Origin: Streptomyces sp. 8L
GTDB taxonomy: Bacteria; Actinomycetota; Actinomycetes; Streptomycetales; Streptomycetaceae
DNA length: 44,715 nt
Direction of reading: 5' to 3'
NCBI RefSeq assembly: GCF_020176795.1
Contig: NZ_JAIUKE010000005.1
Span: forward strand, 1-44,715
The notes beneath the pieces were generated by a model. The model saw only the letters and a program-made list of their open reading frames with translations. It was not told the DNA's origin and did not search any database. The position numbers were made by a program, and so were the translations under genes. Positions 35,675 through 44,677 of this stretch are shown one piece after another. Within the stretch, counting starts at the first letter, position 1, and every line of letters starts with the position of its first letter.

Positions 35675-36826
35675 TCAGGTGGCGGGGGCGAGCAGTTCGT
35701 CGAAGCCGGTGGGTCCGGGCCAGGTGCCGGGCCCGGACGCCAGTTCGTCGTCGGTGAGCAGGCAGGAGTCGAGCAGGGAGAGCAGCCCCGCCCGGTCGAG
35801 GCCGGGGGAGGTGAAGACGAGGTGCTGGCAGCGGTCGCCGTGCTCGGGGTGCCAGTCGAGGGCGGCCGCGGTGCGGCGCGCGGCCGGCATCATCTCCCAG
35901 GCCGCATCCGGGAGCGCGGCCATCCACGGCCCGGCGCTCTCCACGCACAGCGCGCCTCCGGCGGCGTCCCAGGCGAGCAGGCTGTCGGGCCTGTCCCCCA
36001 GCCAGAACCTGCCGCGGCTACGGGCGGCCGCGCAGCACAGATCCTCCAGGGCCTGGTAGAGGCGGCCGGCGTGGAAGGGGCGGCGGCGGCGCCACACGAG
36101 CGTACTGACGCCATGCTCGTCGCAGTCGTGGGGGAACCGCGCGCACGCGGGGTGTTGGGCGGCCGCCGCGGCGTCCACGTCGAAGCCGGCGAACGCCGTG
36201 ACCCCCAACCGGCCGGAGGCGATGCGCACTTGTTGGGCGGTGGGGTGCAACTGCCGCAGAAGGGCGAGGTCGTCGAGTCCGGTGGCGGCGCCGTCAGCCA
36301 TGGCGAGGACGGGAGCGTACTCCAGTTGCCGTGCGAAGGTGTCGCCCACGGTGCGCTGGTCCGTGGTGGCCGCGGCGAGTCCGGCGTCCGCGAGGTCGTC
36401 GCCGTTGGACAGGCAGGCCAGGACGAGGGCGGGCTCCACGGCGGTCAGCACGTTGGTCACCCGGAAGGCGTCGCCGCCGTGGGCGGCGATGACCTCGGCC
36501 ATGCCGCGGGGCTCCACCGAGTCCCACAGTTCCACGACGGCGAGGCGGGTGAGGCCGCCGTCGGCCAGCCGTCCCAGTTCGGGAACCAGGTCCTCGCGCA
36601 GGGCGCAGCAGGCGCAGTCGTTGACCAGGGGCGTCTCGCCCCAGCCCGTCTCGCCCGTGGCGTCGCGGACACTCCGGCGCACGGGGCCCACCGGGCCTGC
36701 GGACAGGTCATGGTGCAGCGCGACACTGTCGGACACCTCACGCAACAGCTGTTCGACGGTGGCACGGCGGGCGTCGGCGTGAAGTCCGGCGACGACCACC
36801 ACGGGCATCGGTCCGCCGGGAGTCAT
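35675..36826 (-). CDS. CobW/COG0523-like protein lacking a P-loop
   Basis: The 383-residue product aligns with CobW-type metal chaperones in [20 protein letters not shown] (the CxCC metal motif), [20 protein letters not shown], and a C-terminal domain with [19 protein letters not shown]. The N terminus reads [20 protein letters not shown] where active GTPases have GxxGxGKT, so Walker A is missing and GTP binding is doubtful. Placement among zinc-free ribosomal proteins suggests a role in zinc allocation during starvation. The ATG overlaps the L31 stop as ATGA and has GGAGG upstream. Confidence 0.85.
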   Translation of the reverse strand: MTPGGPMPVVVVAGLHADARRATVEQLLREVSDSVALHHDLSAGPVGPVRRSVRDATGETGWGETPLVNDCACCALREDLVPELGRLADGGLTRLAVVELWDSVEPRGMAEVIAAHGGDAFRVTNVLTAVEPALVLACLSNGDDLADAGLAAATTDQRTVGDTFARQLEYAPVLAMADGAATGLDDLALLRQLHPTAQQVRIASGRLGVTAFAGFDVDAAAAAQHPACARFPHDCDEHGVSTLVWRRRRPFHAGRLYQALEDLCCAAARSRGRFWLGDRPDSLLAWDAAGGALCVESAGPWMAALPDAAWEMMPAARRTAAALDWHPEHGDRCQHLVFTSPGLDRAGLLSLLDSCLLTDDELASGPGTWPGPTGFDELLAPAT

Positions 36827-37080
36827 CGGCGGCCTCCGCCCGGGCCGTAGCGGCGCTCGAAACGCTCGACACGGCCGGCGGTGTCCAGCACGCGGGCGGT
36901 GCCGGTGTAGAAGGGGTGGCTGGCCGAGGAGATCTCGACGTCGACCACGGGATAGGTGTGGCCGTCCTCCCACTCGATGGTCTTGTCGCTGGTCATCGTG
37001 GACCGGGTGAGGATGGCGAAGTCGCCGGCCTTGTCGCGGAAGACGACCTGGCGGTAGGCGGGGTGGGTTCCGGGCTTCAT
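36823..37080 (-). CDS. rpmE2: 50S ribosomal protein L31 type B
   Basis: The 85-residue protein starts [20 protein letters not shown] and contains [20 protein letters not shown] and [20 protein letters not shown], diagnostic for the type B (cysteine-free, zinc-independent) bL31. It replaces the zinc-binding type A under zinc limitation. Its stop codon overlaps the start of the COG0523-type gene. It is 50 bases after the L33 gene. Confidence 0.95.
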   Translation of the reverse strand: MKPGTHPAYRQVVFRDKAGDFAILTRSTMTSDKTIEWEDGHTYPVVDVEISSASHPFYTGTARVLDTAGRVERFERRYGPGGGRR

Positions 37081-37130
37081 GGAGTGTGTTCTCTCGATCG
37101 GGTGCCGGCGGACGGGCGGAGCGGACGCGG

Positions 37131-37295
37131 TCAGCGTTCCTCGCGGAACTCGACGTGCCGTCGGGCGACGGGGTCGAACTTGCGCAGGACCAGCCGGTCC
37201 GGGTCGTTCCTGCGGTTCTTGCGGGTCACGTACGTGTAGCCGGTCCCTGCGGTGGAGCGGAGCTTGATGATCGGGCGTACCTCGTTGCGGGCCAT
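37131..37295 (-). CDS. rpmG: 50S ribosomal protein L33, cysteine-free paralogue
   Basis: The 54-residue bL33 starts [20 protein letters not shown] and continues [20 protein letters not shown] with no CxxC pairs. It is the first gene of the leftward operon. There is no ribosome-binding site, and a TATGCT minus-10-like hexamer at 37303-37308 puts the transcription start at or next to the ATG, so the message is probably leaderless. Confidence 0.93.
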   Translation of the reverse strand: MARNEVRPIIKLRSTAGTGYTYVTRKNRRNDPDRLVLRKFDPVARRHVEFREER

Positions 37296-37308
37296 GGCGG
37301 GTAGCATA

Positions 37309-37329
37309 CGACAATGATTTCCATTACCG
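37309..37329. promoter_or_regulatory. Zur-type box in the divergent ribosomal-protein promoter
   Basis: CGACAATGATTTCCATTACCG contains an imperfect palindrome (ACAATGATTTCCATT, reverse AATGGAAATCATTGT) close to the actinobacterial Zur consensus TGAAAATNATTTTCA. It lies between rpmG and rpmB, over the likely promoters of both. Zinc-bound Zur would repress both directions; zinc shortage would release them. Confidence 0.75.
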
Positions 37330-37360
37330 ATAACTCGGTGGAGAGAAAGGCAGCACCCTC

Positions 37361-37597
37361 ATGTCCGCCCACTGCCAGCTGACCGGCGCCCAGCCGGTCT
37401 TCGGCAAGAAGATCTCCCGCTCGCACCGGCGTACTTCGCGCCGGTTCGACCCCAATATCCAGAACAAGCGCTACTGGCTGCCCGGCGAGGGGCGGCACGT
37501 CCGCCTGAGGCTGAGCGCCCGTGCCGTCAAAACCGTGCACACCATCGGCGTCGAAGCCGCCGTCGCCCGTATCCGTGCTCGCGGGGAGCGTGTCTGA
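37361..37597 (+). CDS. rpmB: 50S ribosomal protein L28, zinc-independent paralogue
   Basis: The 78-residue bL28 starts [20 protein letters not shown] and continues [20 protein letters not shown] and [20 protein letters not shown]. Only one Cys remains, so the two-CxxC zinc site is absent. It is divergent from rpmG over the Zur-type box. The stop codon shares a base with the next start (TGATG), giving translational coupling to rpsN. Confidence 0.94.
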   Translation: MSAHCQLTGAQPVFGKKISRSHRRTSRRFDPNIQNKRYWLPGEGRHVRLRLSARAVKTVHTIGVEAAVARIRARGERV

Positions 37598-37902
37598 TGG
37601 CGAAGAAGAGCAAGATCGCGAAGAACGAGAAGCGGAAGCGGATCGTGGCGCGCTACGCGCAACGACGCGCCGAACTCAAGGCCGTCCTGGCGTCCCCGTG
37701 GGCCGCGGGCGAGGAGAAGGCCGCAGCGCGGGCGGAACTGCACCGCCAGCCCCGGGACGCGAGCGCGACCCGGGTGCGGAACCGTGACAGCGTTGACGGC
37801 CGCCCGCGTGGCCACTTGCGCAAGTTCGGGCTTTCCCGCGTCAACGTACGCGCCCGGGCCCATGCCGGAGAGCTGCCAGGGGTGACGAAGTCCTCCTGGT
37901 AG
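37597..37902 (+). CDS. rpsN: 30S ribosomal protein S14, zinc-independent type
   Basis: The 101-residue protein is the long, cysteine-free uS14: [20 protein letters not shown], then [14 protein letters not shown] and [20 protein letters not shown] followed by [20 protein letters not shown]. The standard zinc form is about 61 residues with four Cys, so this is the alternative paralogue. It completes the two-gene rightward arm. Confidence 0.95.
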   Translation: MAKKSKIAKNEKRKRIVARYAQRRAELKAVLASPWAAGEEKAAARAELHRQPRDASATRVRNRDSVDGRPRGHLRKFGLSRVNVRARAHAGELPGVTKSSW

Positions 37903-37950
37903 CGCGCCCAGCGGGTGGGGGGGCGATGCCCGGGCTGGCGGCCCCGCGCC

Positions 37951-38090
37951 CGGGCTCCCACCGGGCGCCGGGGCACGGCCCGGGTTCCCCACCGGGTGCC
38001 GGAGTCCCGCTCGGGTTCCGTGCCGGGCGCCGGGGCGCGGTCCAAGTTCCCCACCGGACGGGGCGCAACCCGGGTTCCGCACCGGATGGC
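37951..38090. repeat. Five imperfect ~30-bp tandem repeats
   Basis: Units with the core CGGGTTCCCCACCGGGTGCC begin near 37951, 37981, 38012, 38043 and 38071. Each contains short self-complementary CCGGG/CCGG parts. They fill the gap between convergent rpsN and the AMP-ligase gene and may help terminate transcription from both sides. No CRISPR features are present: units abut and there are no unique spacers. Confidence 0.55.
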
Positions 38091-38100
38091 CAGGCTCAAG

Positions 38101-38209
38101 CGCGCGGGGCCGCCGCCGCCGCCGGGCCCGGCCGGCCCCCCCGCCCCCCCCCCCGCCCCCGCCGCGCCCCCCCCCCCCCGGGCGGGGGGCCGGGGGGGGG
38201 GGCGCCCCG
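38101..38209. other. 109-bp G/C-only low-complexity tract
   Basis: No A or T occurs in this stretch, which includes runs of up to 13 C and 10 G. It continues the repeat zone between convergent genes. It could be a natural strong terminator or quadruplex-forming DNA, or a region where base calling collapsed into homopolymers. Similar tracts occur at 22211-22228 inside prpD and after the NRPS. No gene is visible between 37903 and 38288. Confidence 0.7.
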
Positions 38210-38288
38210 AGGGTGCCGTGCTCCTCGGGCCGCCCGGCCCGTCCGTGCCGACTCCGGCCTCCCGTGCCGGAGATGCCGGTCGGGGGAC

Positions 38289-39908
38289 TCAGTCGGGCAG
38301 TGGCGCGTAGCGCGCGGCCAGTGTCTTCTTGTCCACCTTGCCGATCGCGGTGAGCGGCAGGTTGTCCAGGATCTCCAGGCGGTCGGGGGACAGCAGGGTG
38401 CTCGCGCCCCGTTCGCGCAGGAACCGCTTGAGGGCGCGCAGGGTCGGCGGCGTACCGTCCGGCACGACGCAGACGCAGACGCGCTCGCCGAGTGTCTCGT
38501 CCGATACGCCGATGACCGCGACCTGGCGGACCCCGGTGTGCGCGGCCACATGCGCTTCGAGTTCGGCGGGGGCGATCTTCTCGCCACCGCGGTTGATCTG
38601 GTCCTTGACGCGGCCGACCACGGTCAGGCAGCCGTCGGCGTCGCGGCGCACCACGTCGCCCGAGCGGAAGAAGCCGTCGGGGGTGAACGACGAGAGGTTG
38701 CGCTCGGGCTCCCGGTAGTAGCCGTTGATGGTGTACGGGCCCCGGGTGAGCAGTTCGCCCGCCTCGCCGGCCGGAACCGGCCTGCCGTCCTCGTCCACGA
38801 CGTGGACCTCGTCGTCCGGGGAGAGGGGTCGGCCCTGGGTGGTCAGGACGCGCTCCTCGGGGTCGTCGAGCCGGGTGAAGTTGAGCAGTCCCTCGGCCAT
38901 CCCGAAGACCTGTTGCAGCGCGCATCCGAGCCCCGGGCGCACGGCGGCGGCCTGGCGGGGCGCCAGTACGGCGCCGCCGACCTGGAGGAGTCCGAGGCTC
39001 GCGAGGTCGTAGCGGCCGGTGGCGGCCTCTTCGAGCCAGAGCGGGACCATCGAGGGCACGGTGGCGGTCATGGTCACCCGCTCGCGGCCGATCAGCGCCA
39101 GGCAGTCCTCGGGGCTCGGCGAGGGCGCCAGGACCACCGTGCCGCCCGCGGAGAACGTGCCGAGCATCCCCGGGCAGGCGAGCGTGAAGTTGTGGGTCAC
39201 CGGGAGCGCCGCCAGGTAGACGTCGTCACCACCGAGACCGGTCACGTCCGCACTGGCACGCGCGTTGTAGTGGTAGTCGTCGTGCGTGCGCGGTATCAGC
39301 TTGGGGGTGCCGGTGGTACCGCCGGAGAGCAGCAGCACGGCGATGCCGGCCGGGTCGGGCTCAGGCCACTCGGCCGCTTGCGCCGGACGGGGGAGGCCGG
39401 CCAGGTTCACGGTGCCGTCGTCACTCCCGTACGGCTCACCCGCGACGACGATATGCCGGACGCCGGGCTGCCGCCGCCGCAGCTCCTCGGCCTGCTCGCG
39501 GTAGTCGAAGCCGCCCGCGCCGGGTATGACGTAGCCGGCCGCCCCCGAGAGCTCGGCGAGCGCGTCGAGTTCCGCGATGCGGTGGCTCGGCGGGATGAGG
39601 ACGGGCACGACTCCGGTGCGGAACGAGGCGAAGCAGAGAGGGACGAACTCCGCCCGGTTGTCGAGCTGGACCAGCAGCCGGTCGCCGGCCCGGAGTCCGA
39701 GCCCGACGAGGCCCGAGGCGATCTCGTCGGCCCAGGCGTCGAGTGCCGCGTAATCGAGACGAAGCTCACCCGCGACGAGCGCGGTGTGCGCGGGCCGTTC
39801 GGCGGCCCGCTCGCGCAGCAGTGTGCCCAGCGGACGGCCGAGCCAGTGGCCCGCGTCCCGGTAGTGCCGTGCGCGGTCCGCGGGCCACGGCGTGAGGCCT
39901 TCCGTCAT
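38289..39908 (-). CDS. dhbE: Aryl-acid (2,3-dihydroxybenzoate/salicylate) AMP ligase
   Basis: The 539-residue adenylating enzyme activates an aryl acid and loads it on a carrier protein for siderophore assembly. ATP-binding LLLSGGTTGTPKLIPRTHDD lies near residue 193, and LPVTHNFTLACPG carries Asn240 in the position that reads the 2-hydroxy aryl acid in DhbE. VFGMAEGLLNFTR, VVGRVKDQINRGGEKIAPAE and the C-terminal LPLTAIGKVDKKTL complete the family pattern. GGGGAGAG precedes the ATG. The gene faces mbtH across an iron box. DHB or salicylate cannot be told apart from this alone. Confidence 0.9.
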   Translation of the reverse strand: MTEGLTPWPADRARHYRDAGHWLGRPLGTLLRERAAERPAHTALVAGELRLDYAALDAWADEIASGLVGLGLRAGDRLLVQLDNRAEFVPLCFASFRTGVVPVLIPPSHRIAELDALAELSGAAGYVIPGAGGFDYREQAEELRRRQPGVRHIVVAGEPYGSDDGTVNLAGLPRPAQAAEWPEPDPAGIAVLLLSGGTTGTPKLIPRTHDDYHYNARASADVTGLGGDDVYLAALPVTHNFTLACPGMLGTFSAGGTVVLAPSPSPEDCLALIGRERVTMTATVPSMVPLWLEEAATGRYDLASLGLLQVGGAVLAPRQAAAVRPGLGCALQQVFGMAEGLLNFTRLDDPEERVLTTQGRPLSPDDEVHVVDEDGRPVPAGEAGELLTRGPYTINGYYREPERNLSSFTPDGFFRSGDVVRRDADGCLTVVGRVKDQINRGGEKIAPAELEAHVAAHTGVRQVAVIGVSDETLGERVCVCVVPDGTPPTLRALKRFLRERGASTLLSPDRLEILDNLPLTAIGKVDKKTLAARYAPLPD

Positions 39909-40012
39909 CTGACTCTCCCCTGACTCCTCGCGCGGCGTGCGGGCGACCTCGTGGTGCGGACGGCGATGTGATGACCGGTCACGTCGTGGACGGCCTTGCC
40001 GCGACCATGAAC

Positions 40013-40031
40013 AAAGCTTAGCCTTACCTAA
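40013..40031. promoter_or_regulatory. Iron box (DmdR/IdeR-type operator)
   Basis: Read on the minus strand, TTAGGTAAGGCTAAGCTTT matches the Streptomyces iron-box consensus TTAGGTTAGGCTCACCTAA at 14 of 19 positions. It sits between the divergent AMP-ligase and mbtH genes, so iron-bound DmdR/IdeR should shut off both arms of the siderophore cluster. Confidence 0.82.
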
Positions 40032-40088
40032 CCAGCGCCGATGGTAGCGCACGCCATCGAGTTCCCGCCGAGTGAGGAGCCCATCGCA

Positions 40089-40349
40089 ATGCCGGAGAAT
40101 CCGTTCGACGACCCGGACGGCGAGTTCGTCGTGCTCGTGAACGAAGAGGGCCAGCACTCGCTCTGGCCCACCTTCGCGGAGGTGCCGGGCGGTTGGGTCG
40201 TCCAGCACGGGCCCGCGGCCAGGGAGGCCTGCCTCGACCACGTCAGGGAGAACTGGCGGGACATGCGACCGCGCAGCCTCGCCGCGCGGATGGCGGAGGA
40301 CGCCGCGCAGGGCGCGACAGACGGGGCTCGGCCGGGGACGGCCCGATGA
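40089..40349 (+). CDS. mbtH: MbtH-like NRPS accessory protein
   Basis: The 86-residue product shows the MbtH pattern [35 protein letters not shown] and [17 protein letters not shown]. MbtH proteins bind the adenylation domain and are often required for its folding and activity. The ATG stop overlaps the NRPS start as ATGA, so partner and client are translated together. GAGGAG lies nine bases upstream. An in-frame upstream start would add 16 non-family residues. Confidence 0.93.
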   Translation: MPENPFDDPDGEFVVLVNEEGQHSLWPTFAEVPGGWVVQHGPAAREACLDHVRENWRDMRPRSLAARMAEDAAQGATDGARPGTAR

Positions 40350-43300
40350 CAGCGGGCGGCGCCGCTCTCGGCACCGTCTCCGACGTGCTGCCCCTCTCAC
40401 CCTTGCAGGCGGGGCTGTTCTTCCACGCCTCGCTCGGCGCCGGGGACGTCTACCGCTACCAGCTCGCGCTCGACCTCACGGGGCCGCTCGACCCCGCCCT
40501 GCTGCGGCGCTGCGCCGACACCCTGCTCGACCGCCACCCGGCGCTGCGGACCGCGTTCGTCGCCGAGGAGACGGACGAGCCGGTCGGCGTCGTGCTCGAC
40601 GGCCTTGCCATGCCCTGGGCGGAGTCCGACCTGTCGGGCCTGCCGCAGGACGAGCAGGACGAGGAGCTGCGGCTGCACGCGGTGGCGGAGCGCGCCCTCC
40701 CGTTCGACCTGGACAGGCCGCCGCTGCTGCGCGCCTCGCTCGTACGGCTCGGCGCCGAGCGCCACCGGCTGCTGCTGACCGCTCACCACATCGTGCTCGA
40801 CGGCTGGTCGGTGCCGGTGATGGTGAACGACCTCGGCACGCTCTACGCGGCAGGCGGCGCGGCGGACGCGCTGCCCGAGGCCCGCCCGTTCCGCGACTAC
40901 CTGGAATGGGTGGCGGGACAGGACGAGGGTGCGGCGCGCCGCACCTGGCGGGAAGCGCTCGCCGGGATCGAGGACGGGACGCTGCTGGCGCCGGGCGCCG
41001 AGGTCGCGGAGACACCCGCCGAGCCGGGGCGGGTGCGCGTGCCCTGCTCCGCGGACCTCTCCGCGCGCCTGACCGCCCTGGCCAGGAGCCGGGGCGTGAC
41101 GGTCAACACCGTTGTCCAGGCGCTGTGGGCGCTGCTGCTCGGCGCCCTCACCGGGCGCGACGACGTGGTGTTCGGCACGGTCGTCACCGGCAGGCCGCCC
41201 GAGCTGCCCGGCGCCGACTCCATGGTGGGACTGTTCGCCAACACCGTGCCGGTGCGGGTGCGCCTGCGCCCCGGCGAGGAGTTCCGCGACCTGCTCACCC
41301 GCGTCCACCGGGAGCAGGCCGCACTGCTCGACGCCCCCTTCCTCGGGCTGGGCGAGATCCAGCGCGCGGCCGGCCCCCCGACACTGTTCGACACGCTGGT
41401 GGTGTACGAGAACTACCCGGGCGGCCCCGGCGCCGAGATGCCGGCGGGGCCGGACCTGACCATCTCCTCCGGCGGCTCCTGGGACGCCACGCACTACCCG
41501 CTCGTCCTCGTCGTCGTGCCGGGCGACCCGCTCTCCGTCGTCCTCAAGTACCAGCCGAACGCGGTGCCGGCGGAGCAGGCGGAGCGGATCGCGGAACGCC
41601 TGGCCCACCTCGTCGAGGAGGCCGTCGGCGCCCCGGAGCGTACCGTCGCGGCCGTCGACCCGCTCACCGGGGCGGAGCACGAGGCGCTGCGCCTGGCGAA
41701 CTCCACCGGCGCACCGGTCTCCGACGCCACCGTCATCGACCTGTTCGAGCAGGCGGCGGCCCAGGACCCCGACGCGGTGGCGCTGCGGTACGACGGGCAG
41801 TCACTGACCTACCGGGAGCTGGACACCAGGTCCGACCGCCTTGCGTGGCGGCTGAGAGCGCTCGGCGTGGACGGCGAGCGATGCGTCGGCGTGCACTTCG
41901 ACCGCTCGCCGGAACTGGTCGTCGCGCTCCTCGCGGTGCTCAAGGCGGGCGGCGCGTTCGTCCCCCTCGAACCGGCCTGGCCGCGGGCCCGGGTGCGGGC
42001 GATCCTGTCCGACGCGCAGGTCGGACTCGTCTGCGCCCTGCCCGGTGCCGACCTGCCGGAGGACGTTACGCCGGTGCCGGTCGGACCCGCGGGCGCCGGC
42101 ATACCCGCCCAGGGCGAGGCGAGCACCGCCGACGGGCCGCCGCCACGCTCCCCGCACGGCGACAACGCGGCCTACGTCATCTACACCTCGGGCTCCACGG
42201 GCGCGCCCAAGGGCGCGGTCATCCGGCACCGTTCGATCGCCAACCGGCTGCTGTGGCAGGCCGGTCTGCTCGGGTACGGGCCCGGCGACGCGGCCCTGTT
42301 CAAGGCGCCGCTCGGCTTCGACATCTCGATCAACGAGATCCTGCTGCCGCTCGTGACCGGCGCCCGCCTGGTGATCGCGGCGCCCGGCGAGGAGCGCGAC
42401 GTCGAGGCGCTGCTGCGGCTGATGGCCGAGGAGCGGGTCAGCTTCTGCTACGTCGTCTCCTCGATGCTCGCCGCCATGCTGGAGGTGCCGGGCTTCGCCG
42501 AGGCCGCGGGCCCCGCGCTGCGCCATGTCTGGTGCGGCGGCGAGCCGCTGACGCCCGAGCTGTACGCGCGCTTCCGGTCCGTGACCGGCGCCACGATGTA
42601 CCACGGGTACGGGCCGGCCGAGACCACGGTCGGCGTCACCCACGAGGTGCGCGGGCCGGGCGGCGACGACGGCCCGCCGACCCTCGGGCGGCCCAACCCG
42701 AACACCGCGGCCCATGTGCTCGACCGGTTCCTGCGGCCCGTGCCGACGGGCGTCGTGGGCGAGTTGTACATCGGAGGGCTGCTGGTCGGCCGCGGCTATG
42801 TCGGCGATCCGGCCCGTACGGCCGAGCGCTTCGTGGCCGACCCGTTCGCGGCGGACGGCTCCCGGCTCTACCGCACCGGCGACCTCGCGGCGCGCCTGCC
42901 CGACGGCAGGCTGCGCTTCGCGGGCCGGGTCGACAACCAGGTCAAGATACGCGGCATGCGGGTGGCGCCCGAAGAGGTGGAGGCGGCGCTCGGCGAGCAC
43001 CCGGCCGTCCGCCAGGCCGCGGTGATCGCCCCGGCCGACGCCGGAGGCGGCCGGCGCCTGGTCGCCTTCTGCGTACCGCGTGAACAGGAGCACGCGGCGG
43101 ACGCCGGGGACATGGCCCCGGATCTCGACGGCGCGCCCGGCGCCGGGACCGCAGGCTCCGGGACCCCGGACACAGCCCGGACCGCGGACTCCGGGACCCC
43201 GGACACCGCCCGGACCGCGGACTCCGGGACCCCGAACACCGCCCGGACCGCGGACTCCGGGACCCCGAACACCGCCCGGACCGCGGACTCCGGGACCCCG

Positions 43301-44575
43301 GACACCGCCGGGCTCGCGCAGGCCGACGCGGGCGGGGTGCTCGGTGCCGTGCGCTCCGACCCGGCCGACCCGCTCGTCGGCGACCTGCGGGTATGGGCGC
43401 GTACGCGGCTCGCGGGGCACCTGGTGCCCGCGGAGATCGTGATCGCCTCGCGGCTGCCGACACTGCCTTCGGGAAAGGTCGACCGGCGGGCCCTCGCGAA
43501 CGCGGTGCCCGAGCGGCGGGCCGCCGCCGCGAAGCCCCGCACGGAGACGGAGGCGCGGCTGCTCGACCTGTTCAGGGTCACGCTGGCGCGTTCCGACATC
43601 GGCGTCACCGACGACTTCTTCGCGCTCGGGGGCCACTCGCTGCTGGCCACCCGCCTCGTGGTGGCGGCCCGCGCCGCGCTGGGCACCCCGCTGCCGGTGC
43701 GTGCGCTGTTCGAACACACCACGGCCGCGGCGCTCGCCGCGTACATCGACTCGGGCGCGGCGGCGGAACCCGCCAAGATCGCCGATGGCGTGCTGCTGCC
43801 ACTGCGCGCCACCGGCACGGAACCCGCGCTGTTCTGCGTGCACCCGGTCACCGGTCTCGCCTGGTCGTACGCCGGTCTGCTGCGCCACGTGCCCGACCGG
43901 CCCCTCTACGGCATCCAGGCGGAGAGCCTGATCGGCGCGGACGACCTGCCGGAAAGCCTCGACGACATGGCGGCCCGGTACGCCGACGCCGTACGCAAGA
44001 AGCAGCCGTCGGGCCCGTACCACCTGCTCGGCTGGTCCCTCGGCGGCAGCGTGGCGCATCTGATGGCGTGCCGCTTGGCGTCGGCGGGCGAGACGGTCGG
44101 CAGCCTGACGGTGCTCGACGCCATGCCGGCCCACCGGCTCGACGGCACCGCGGGCACGGGCGGCACCGCGCTGAATCTCGCGCGGCTGCTGGCCGTCAAC
44201 GGCTATCCGGTTTCGGCGGACGAGGAGTTGACGGCCCGCAAGGCACTGGCGCTCGTAGCGGAACAAGGCGGTCCGCTCGCCGGGTTCAGCGCCGACGAGC
44301 TGTGGGCGGTGGCCACGAGCTGGAGCCACTCCGCGGGGCTGCGCCGCCTGGAGCCCGCCCCGGTGTTCCACGGGGACCTGCTGCTCGTGGACGCCGCCGA
44401 GGAGGTGAGACCGCGCGACCCGAGCCCGGCCTCGCTGTGGCGGCCCCATGTCACGGGCCGGGTGCGGACGCTCTCCGTCGCCTCGACCCACTGGCAGCTC
44501 ACCCGGCCGGAACCGCTGGCGGCGATCGGCGTGGAACTCCGCGCCGAGCTGCGGCGGGCGAGCCGCGCCGGCTGA
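40346..44575 (+). CDS. Single-module NRPS (C-A-PCP-TE), predicted hydroxyornithine-type substrate
   Basis: The 1409-residue protein has a condensation domain (HHIVLDGWS; His147, His148, Asp152), an adenylation domain with [15 protein letters not shown] and [20 protein letters not shown], a carrier domain with the phosphopantetheine Ser1098 in [11 protein letters not shown], and a thioesterase with Ser1231 in GWSLGG. Specificity residues by alignment to GrsA are D659, I660, N663, Y702, W729, G731, G754, V762, G763, K1044: DINYWGGVGK. This is one conservative change from the code I recall for N5-formyl-N5-hydroxyornithine in coelichelin. An 11-residue repeat interrupts the adenylation domain between motifs A8 and A9. 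A terminal TE and only one module mean other assembly genes are expected past the window. Confidence 0.92.
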   Translation: MTAGGAALGTVSDVLPLSPLQAGLFFHASLGAGDVYRYQLALDLTGPLDPALLRRCADTLLDRHPALRTAFVAEETDEPVGVVLDGLAMPWAESDLSGLPQDEQDEELRLHAVAERALPFDLDRPPLLRASLVRLGAERHRLLLTAHHIVLDGWSVPVMVNDLGTLYAAGGAADALPEARPFRDYLEWVAGQDEGAARRTWREALAGIEDGTLLAPGAEVAETPAEPGRVRVPCSADLSARLTALARSRGVTVNTVVQALWALLLGALTGRDDVVFGTVVTGRPPELPGADSMVGLFANTVPVRVRLRPGEEFRDLLTRVHREQAALLDAPFLGLGEIQRAAGPPTLFDTLVVYENYPGGPGAEMPAGPDLTISSGGSWDATHYPLVLVVVPGDPLSVVLKYQPNAVPAEQAERIAERLAHLVEEAVGAPERTVAAVDPLTGAEHEALRLANSTGAPVSDATVIDLFEQAAAQDPDAVALRYDGQSLTYRELDTRSDRLAWRLRALGVDGERCVGVHFDRSPELVVALLAVLKAGGAFVPLEPAWPRARVRAILSDAQVGLVCALPGADLPEDVTPVPVGPAGAGIPAQGEASTADGPPPRSPHGDNAAYVIYTSGSTGAPKGAVIRHRSIANRLLWQAGLLGYGPGDAALFKAPLGFDISINEILLPLVTGARLVIAAPGEERDVEALLRLMAEERVSFCYVVSSMLAAMLEVPGFAEAAGPALRHVWCGGEPLTPELYARFRSVTGATMYHGYGPAETTVGVTHEVRGPGGDDGPPTLGRPNPNTAAHVLDRFLRPVPTGVVGELYIGGLLVGRGYVGDPARTAERFVADPFAADGSRLYRTGDLAARLPDGRLRFAGRVDNQVKIRGMRVAPEEVEAALGEHPAVRQAAVIAPADAGGGRRLVAFCVPREQEHAADAGDMAPDLDGAPGAGTAGSGTPDTARTADSGTPDTARTADSGTPNTARTADSGTPNTARTADSGTPDTAGLAQADAGGVLGAVRSDPADPLVGDLRVWARTRLAGHLVPAEIVIASRLPTLPSGKVDRRALANAVPERRAAAAKPRTETEARLLDLFRVTLARSDIGVTDDFFALGGHSLLATRLVVAARAALGTPLPVRALFEHTTAAALAAYIDSGAAAEPAKIADGVLLPLRATGTEPALFCVHPVTGLAWSYAGLLRHVPDRPLYGIQAESLIGADDLPESLDDMAARYADAVRKKQPSGPYHLLGWSLGGSVAHLMACRLASAGETVGSLTVLDAMPAHRLDGTAGTGGTALNLARLLAVNGYPVSADEELTARKALALVAEQGGPLAGFSADELWAVATSWSHSAGLRRLEPAPVFHGDLLLVDAAEEVRPRDPSPASLWRPHVTGRVRTLSVASTHWQLTRPEPLAAIGVELRAELRRASRAG
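43157..43313 (+). repeat. 33-bp minisatellite inside the NRPS adenylation domain
   Basis: Four full copies and one partial copy of a 33-bp unit lie head to tail, each encoding [11 protein letters not shown] or its Asn variant [11 protein letters not shown]. They start at 43157, 43190, 43223, 43256 and 43289. The repeat is in frame, so the protein gains a flexible Thr/Ala/Gly linker in the C-terminal subdomain of the A domain, between the A8 region and [11 protein letters not shown] (A9). Confidence 0.9.
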
Positions 44576-44601
44576 CCGTACGCCTCCGCTGCCGCACCGG
44601 T

Positions 44602-44677
44602 CGGGCGGCCCCCCCGGGGGGGGCGGCCGGGGGGGGGGCGCCCCCCCCCCGCCCCCCCCCCGCGGCCCGCCGCGCCC
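44602..44677. other. G/C-only homopolymer tract after the NRPS
   Basis: This 76-base stretch contains no A or T, with runs of about 10 C and 10 G. It begins 26 bases past the NRPS stop and could form a very strong hairpin terminator, but the perfect homopolymers near a contig end also look like degraded base calling. No gene is visible in the last 140 bases. Confidence 0.65.

Noticed and set aside
35142..35948. Minus-strand frame of 268 codons across L32 and S18
   Set aside because: It overlaps two well-supported ribosomal protein genes in another frame and runs through their spacers.
37926..39923. Long plus-strand open frame opposite the AMP-ligase gene
   Set aside because: It is antisense to a gene with complete ligase motifs, has low-complexity Arg/Gly/Asp-rich composition and no recognisable domain; GC-rich DNA leaves such frames open by chance.
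43157..43313. Possible CRISPR array in the NRPS gene
   Set aside because: Copies are contiguous without spacers, are in frame with the protein and no cas genes are present: it is a coding minisatellite.
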